NCBI GenBank assembly: GCA_021779795.1
Contig: JAJXZZ010000136.1
Location: forward strand, 1-7,953
From: Acidobacteriota bacterium
GTDB taxonomy: Bacteria; Acidobacteriota; Vicinamibacteria; Vicinamibacterales; Fen-181
Direction of reading: 5' to 3'
Length of the DNA stretch: 7,953 nt
The position numbers and the translations under genes are program-made. This document shows positions 5,799 to 7,953 of this stretch, piece by piece (positions within the stretch are counted from its first letter, which is position 1; the number at the start of each line of letters is the position of its first letter). Under the pieces are notes generated by a model. The model worked only from the letters and a program-made list of their open reading frames with translations, did no database searches and was not told the origin of the DNA.

Positions 5799-6476
5799 AT
5801 GAGCAGCACGAGAGCGCCGCGGAGGCAGGCCGGCACACGCACGAGGTTCGACGTCGAAACGTTTCTCGCCTCCGCGGGCGTCGCGAGACGAGTGGTCGAG
5901 TTCGCGACGCGGGCGGTCATCTTCTCGCAGGGCGATCCGGCCAACGCCGTCATGTACATCCAGAACGGCGGCGTGCAGCTCTCGGTCATCTCCAAGTCGG
6001 GCAAGCAGGCGATCGTGGCCACGCTCGGCGCCCGCGACTTCTTCGGCGAGGGCGCGCTGGCCGGACAGACCGTCCGGATCGGGACCGCGGCGGCCACGGC
6101 GGCGAGCACGATCCTCGTGATCGGGAAGGCCGAGATGGCGCGCGTCCTGCACGAGCAGCGCGCCTTCTCCGACCGCTTCATCGCGAACATGCTGGCCCGC
6201 AACCTCCGCATCGAGGCCGACCTGGTCGATCAGCTGTTCAACTCGAGCGAGAAGCGCCTGGCCCGGACCCTGCTCCTCCTCGCGCGCTACGGCAGGCAGG
6301 AGGAGCCGCACCATCCCCTCCCGAAAGTCTCGCAGGAGGCGCTCGCGGAGATGGTCGGCACCACGCGTTCCCGCGTGAACTTCTTCATGAACAAGTTCAG
6401 GAAGCTCGGCTTCATCGACTACAACGGCGGCCTCACGGTCCACCCTGCCCTCCTGAGCGTCGTGCTCCACGACTGA
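5799..6476 (+). CDS. Crp/Fnr family transcriptional regulator (Crp-A), 225 aa
   Basis: Residues ~25-145 form a cyclic-nucleotide-binding-type beta-roll (VIFSQGDPANAVMYIQNGGVQLSV, FFGEGALAGQTVRIGTA), followed by the dimerisation helix. The C-terminus has a winged helix with HTH VSQEALAEMVGTTRSRVNFF (177-196). The nucleotide-pocket glutamate (E84) is present, but the Arg-Ser pair that binds phosphate in E. coli CRP is not clear: R93 is followed by I-G-T. The protein has no cysteine, so it cannot carry an FNR-type Fe-S cluster. The ligand is unknown. The ATG at 5799 is chosen because it fits the family start and lies just after the extended -10; the upstream extension overlaps the terminator. 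It is a close paralog of Crp-B at 7206 and has an identical recognition helix (TTRSRVNFFM), so both should bind the same sites. Confidence 0.93.
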   Translation: MSSTRAPRRQAGTRTRFDVETFLASAGVARRVVEFATRAVIFSQGDPANAVMYIQNGGVQLSVISKSGKQAIVATLGARDFFGEGALAGQTVRIGTAAATAASTILVIGKAEMARVLHEQRAFSDRFIANMLARNLRIEADLVDQLFNSSEKRLARTLLLLARYGRQEEPHHPLPKVSQEALAEMVGTTRSRVNFFMNKFRKLGFIDYNGGLTVHPALLSVVLHD

Positions 6477-6496
6477 GCGCGGGCGTTCCTCCAGCC

Positions 6497-6533
6497 GCCG
6501 CGGCCCGGATCGCCGCCGCCCCCCGGCCGCGGC
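6497..6533 (+). terminator. GC-rich hairpin after crp-A, terminator-like without U-tract
   Basis: GCCGCGGCC (6497-6505) pairs perfectly with GGCCGCGGC (6525-6533) around a 19-nt loop, 20 bp after the stop of crp-A and before the operator of the next gene. There is no run of T afterwards. It may pause or help end transcription, or protect the 3' end of the mRNA. Confidence 0.35.
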
Positions 6534-6567
6534 CCCGGCCGGCCACGACGAACGCGATTTCCGGGGG

Positions 6568-6611
6568 TGTGCCACATTGGACAGACGGTGGCTCCCCGCC
6601 GGCCGCATCCT
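6568..6611 (+). promoter_or_regulatory. CRP-like site and weak -10 for the DksA-like gene
   Basis: TGTGCCACATTGGACA (6568-6583) shares TGTGCC and GGACA with the site at 7157, and the identity continues into GACG after both. A -10 placed at the spacing of the other two sites would be CATCCT (6606-6611), which matches only three of six consensus bases and would need activation. The predicted start near 6617-6618 leaves a leader of about 36 nt carrying AGGAAAGGA before the ATG at 6654. Confidence 0.5.
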
Positions 6612-6653
6612 GTCCCGGTCGAGTTGCGACACACCAGGAAAGGACGCCCCGCC

Positions 6654-7109
6654 ATGACGGCCACACTGCGAGCGACAGCCACCGCCCCGCGCACAACCAG
6701 GACGCGGCACCGGAACCTGCAGGCGATGCTGCGCGATCGCGAGCGCCAGCTGCAGGACTCGCTGCGGCGTCGCGCCCGCACCAGGCTCGCCGACGGGCGC
6801 GGTGACGGCCTGGACGAACCCGAACTGAGCGAGGCGGACGTCCAGGACCACATCGAGGTGGCGCTGATCCAGATGAAGGGGGAGACGCTCGAGCGGGTCC
6901 GGCAGGCGCTCGCCCGGCTCGACCAGGGCACGTACGGCAACTGTGCCGAATGCGGCGGCGAGATCTCGGAACAGCGGCTGCGGGCGTTGCCCTTCGCGGT
7001 GCGCTGCACCGCCTGTGAGGCCCTGCGGGAGCGGGGCGGCGCCCGGGAACAGCGGTCCGCGTCAGTCACGGTGTTCCGGTCGGTCTTTTCGGACGAATTC
7101 GGATCGTGA
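6654..7109 (+). CDS. DksA/TraR-family zinc-finger RNA polymerase-binding protein, 151 aa
   Basis: The ATG at 6654 is 9 nt after AGGA (within AGGAAAGGA); the possible upstream GTG at 6567 abuts the operator and is rejected. Residues ~20-95 form the charged helical hairpin expected of the DksA coiled coil. A C4 zinc finger follows with cysteines 97, 100, 118 and 121 (CxxC-x17-CxxC), and the family signature RLRALPFAVRC is present. Proteins of this family enter the RNA polymerase secondary channel and adjust promoter activity, often in the stringent response. The tip motif of E. coli DksA (DxxDxA) is not clear; the nearest match is D54-E-P-E-L-S59, so it may not act as a full DksA. It lies between two Crp/Fnr paralogs and has a CRP-like site upstream, so control by one of them is likely. 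Confidence 0.92.
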   Translation: MTATLRATATAPRTTRTRHRNLQAMLRDRERQLQDSLRRRARTRLADGRGDGLDEPELSEADVQDHIEVALIQMKGETLERVRQALARLDQGTYGNCAECGGEISEQRLRALPFAVRCTACEALRERGGAREQRSASVTVFRSVFSDEFGS

Positions 7110-7118
7110 GCCCGTGCG

Positions 7119-7149
7119 GCCCGGCGCGCGCGGCCGGCGCGCGCCGGGC
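7119..7149 (+). terminator. Strong hairpin after the DksA-like gene, no U-tract
   Basis: GCCCGGCGCGCG (7119-7130) and CGCGCGCCGGGC (7138-7149) form a perfect 12-bp stem around a 7-nt loop, 9 bp after the stop codon. No T-run follows. It probably acts as a transcription end or mRNA-stabilising structure and separates this gene from the crp-B promoter 8 bp further on. Confidence 0.5.
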
Positions 7150-7156
7150 TCGCGGC

Positions 7157-7200
7157 TGTGCCATTCGGGACAGACGCCGGCCCCCCACCGCCGCCACAAT
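7157..7200 (+). promoter_or_regulatory. CRP-like site and -10 of crp-B
   Basis: TGTGCCATTCGGGACA (7157-7172) is followed by CACAAT (7195-7200; four of six consensus bases). The site centre is 30.5 bp before the first base of the -10. If transcription starts at 7206, the site is at exactly -41.5, the class II position of CRP-type activators. As Crp-B itself is a Crp/Fnr protein, autoregulation is the simplest reading. Confidence 0.55.
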
Positions 7201-7205
7201 AGGGC

Positions 7206-7859
7206 ATGCCATCACGCAAACCTCGCCCGTTCGACCCGGAGGCCTTCCTCGACTCGACAGGCGTGCCCAAGACGGTGCTCGCCTACGCGACGGGCCAGCC
7301 CATCTACGCGCAGGGCGATGTCTGCGAAACCGTGCTGTTCATCAAGAGGGGCGAGGTGAAGCTGTCGGTGACCTCGAAGACCGGCAAGGAGGCCATCGTC
7401 GCGGTCCTCGGCGCCGGCAACTTCTTCGGCGAGGGAGCCCTCGCCGGTCAACCCCTCCGCATCGGCAGCGCGACCGCGCACGCGCCGAGCACGATCATCA
7501 CCATCGGGACGATCAACATGCAGCGGCTGCTGCACGAGGAGCACGTGCTGTCGGACGGGTTCATCGCCCACCTGCTCACCCGGAACGTGCGCATCGAGCA
7601 GGATCTGATCGACCACTTGTTCAACTCGGCGGAGAAGAGGCTCGCCCGCACGCTGCTGCTGCTCGCGCACTACGGCGAGGAGCACGTGCCGCAGCGGGTC
7701 ATCCCGAAGATCTCGCAGGACACGCTGGCCGCGATGGTCGGCACCACCCGGTCGCGGGTGAACTTCTTCATGAAAAGGTTCAAGAAGCTCGGCTTCATCG
7801 GCGTCGACGGCGGGCTGACGGTGAACAACTCCCTCCTGAGCGTCATCCTGCACGACTGA
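7206..7859 (+). CDS. Crp/Fnr family transcriptional regulator (Crp-B), 217 aa
   Basis: This is a paralog of Crp-A with the same layout: beta-roll sensor domain (residues ~18-137; PIYAQGDVCETVLFIKRGEVKLSV, FFGEGALAGQPLRIGSA), dimerisation helix, and winged helix with HTH ISQDTLAAMVGTTRSRVNFF (169-188). The pocket glutamate (E76) is kept; R85 is followed by I-G-S instead of the Arg-Ser pair of E. coli CRP, so the effector is uncertain. There is one cysteine (C40), too few for an FNR Fe-S cluster. The recognition helix is identical to that of Crp-A. The ATG at 7206 lies about 5 nt after the likely -10, and the only purine run (AGGG, 7201-7204) is too close to work as a ribosome site, so the mRNA may be leaderless. 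The CRP-like site upstream suggests control by itself or by Crp-A. Confidence 0.93.
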   Translation: MPSRKPRPFDPEAFLDSTGVPKTVLAYATGQPIYAQGDVCETVLFIKRGEVKLSVTSKTGKEAIVAVLGAGNFFGEGALAGQPLRIGSATAHAPSTIITIGTINMQRLLHEEHVLSDGFIAHLLTRNVRIEQDLIDHLFNSAEKRLARTLLLLAHYGEEHVPQRVIPKISQDTLAAMVGTTRSRVNFFMKRFKKLGFIGVDGGLTVNNSLLSVILHD

Positions 7860-7953
7860 GGCCCGCGGCGGCGGCGGCTGGCGGCGTCGCCGGCCCTCCG
7901 AAGGCGCGCGCGGTTCGGATCGGCGCTCACGCCGCCGGCGAGACGGGGCTCGC

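Noticed and set aside
6568..6583. Reverse complement TGGCACA considered as a sigma-54 -24 element (also at 7157)
   Set aside because: No TTGC at the required -12 spacing in either case, and the elements would point away from the downstream genes.
6567..6653. Upstream GTG start for the DksA-like protein
   Set aside because: It would begin at the CRP-like operator and lacks a ribosome-binding site, whereas the ATG at 6654 has AGGAAAGGA at good spacing.
5493..6851. Long minus-strand open frame antisense to crp-A
   Set aside because: It is antisense to a clear Crp/Fnr gene, has R/G/A-rich composition with no domain, and reflects lack of stops in GC-rich DNA.

Overview
This 7.95 kb window is about 70% GC, gene-dense, and shows no mobile element, CRISPR array, tRNA or rRNA. 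The gene content suggests a member of the Acidobacteriota, possibly a Vicinamibacteria-like lineage. It includes a winged-helix/TolB-like/TPR regulator, a short glycine-tailed RRM protein, a TraR/DksA protein of the 'ALPFAVRC' type, and Crp/Fnr paralogs of the 'GEGALAGQ...SVxLHD' type. This assignment rests on family resemblance and is an inference.

Positions 1-2232 hold the 3' part of a fusion gene. The C-terminal two thirds of an electron-transfer-flavoprotein alpha subunit runs without a stop into a complete 4-hydroxybutyryl-CoA dehydratase/HpaB-type flavoprotein. Several residues known to be catalytic in the dehydratase are replaced, so the reaction is probably different. Positions 2372-3803 hold a decayed winged-helix regulator: its DNA-binding domain is intact, but the TolB-like region is shortened and the TPR region is frameshifted at a short repeated sequence. 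It converges on a secreted hypothetical protein (3815-4393, minus strand). Three TTGA blocks at exact 11-bp spacing lie upstream of that gene.

Positions 4588-7859 look like a small regulatory island. It encodes a two-helix membrane miniprotein (minus strand), an RRM RNA-binding protein with a long structured leader, a Crp/Fnr regulator (Crp-A), a DksA/TraR-like zinc-finger protein, and a second Crp/Fnr regulator (Crp-B). The two Crp/Fnr proteins are close paralogs with identical recognition helices.

The most notable regulatory signal is a shared 16-bp CRP-like site, TGTGCC-N5-G-(C/G)-ACA. It occurs upstream of the miniprotein gene, the DksA-like gene and crp-B. In each case the site centre lies 30.5 bp from the first base of a possible -10 hexamer, which is the class II activator geometry. 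A simple model is that Crp-A and/or Crp-B bind these sites, activating the miniprotein and DksA-like genes and autoregulating crp-B. No such site was found before crp-A, which instead has an extended -10 promoter. The last 94 bases (7860-7953) contain no recognisable gene.
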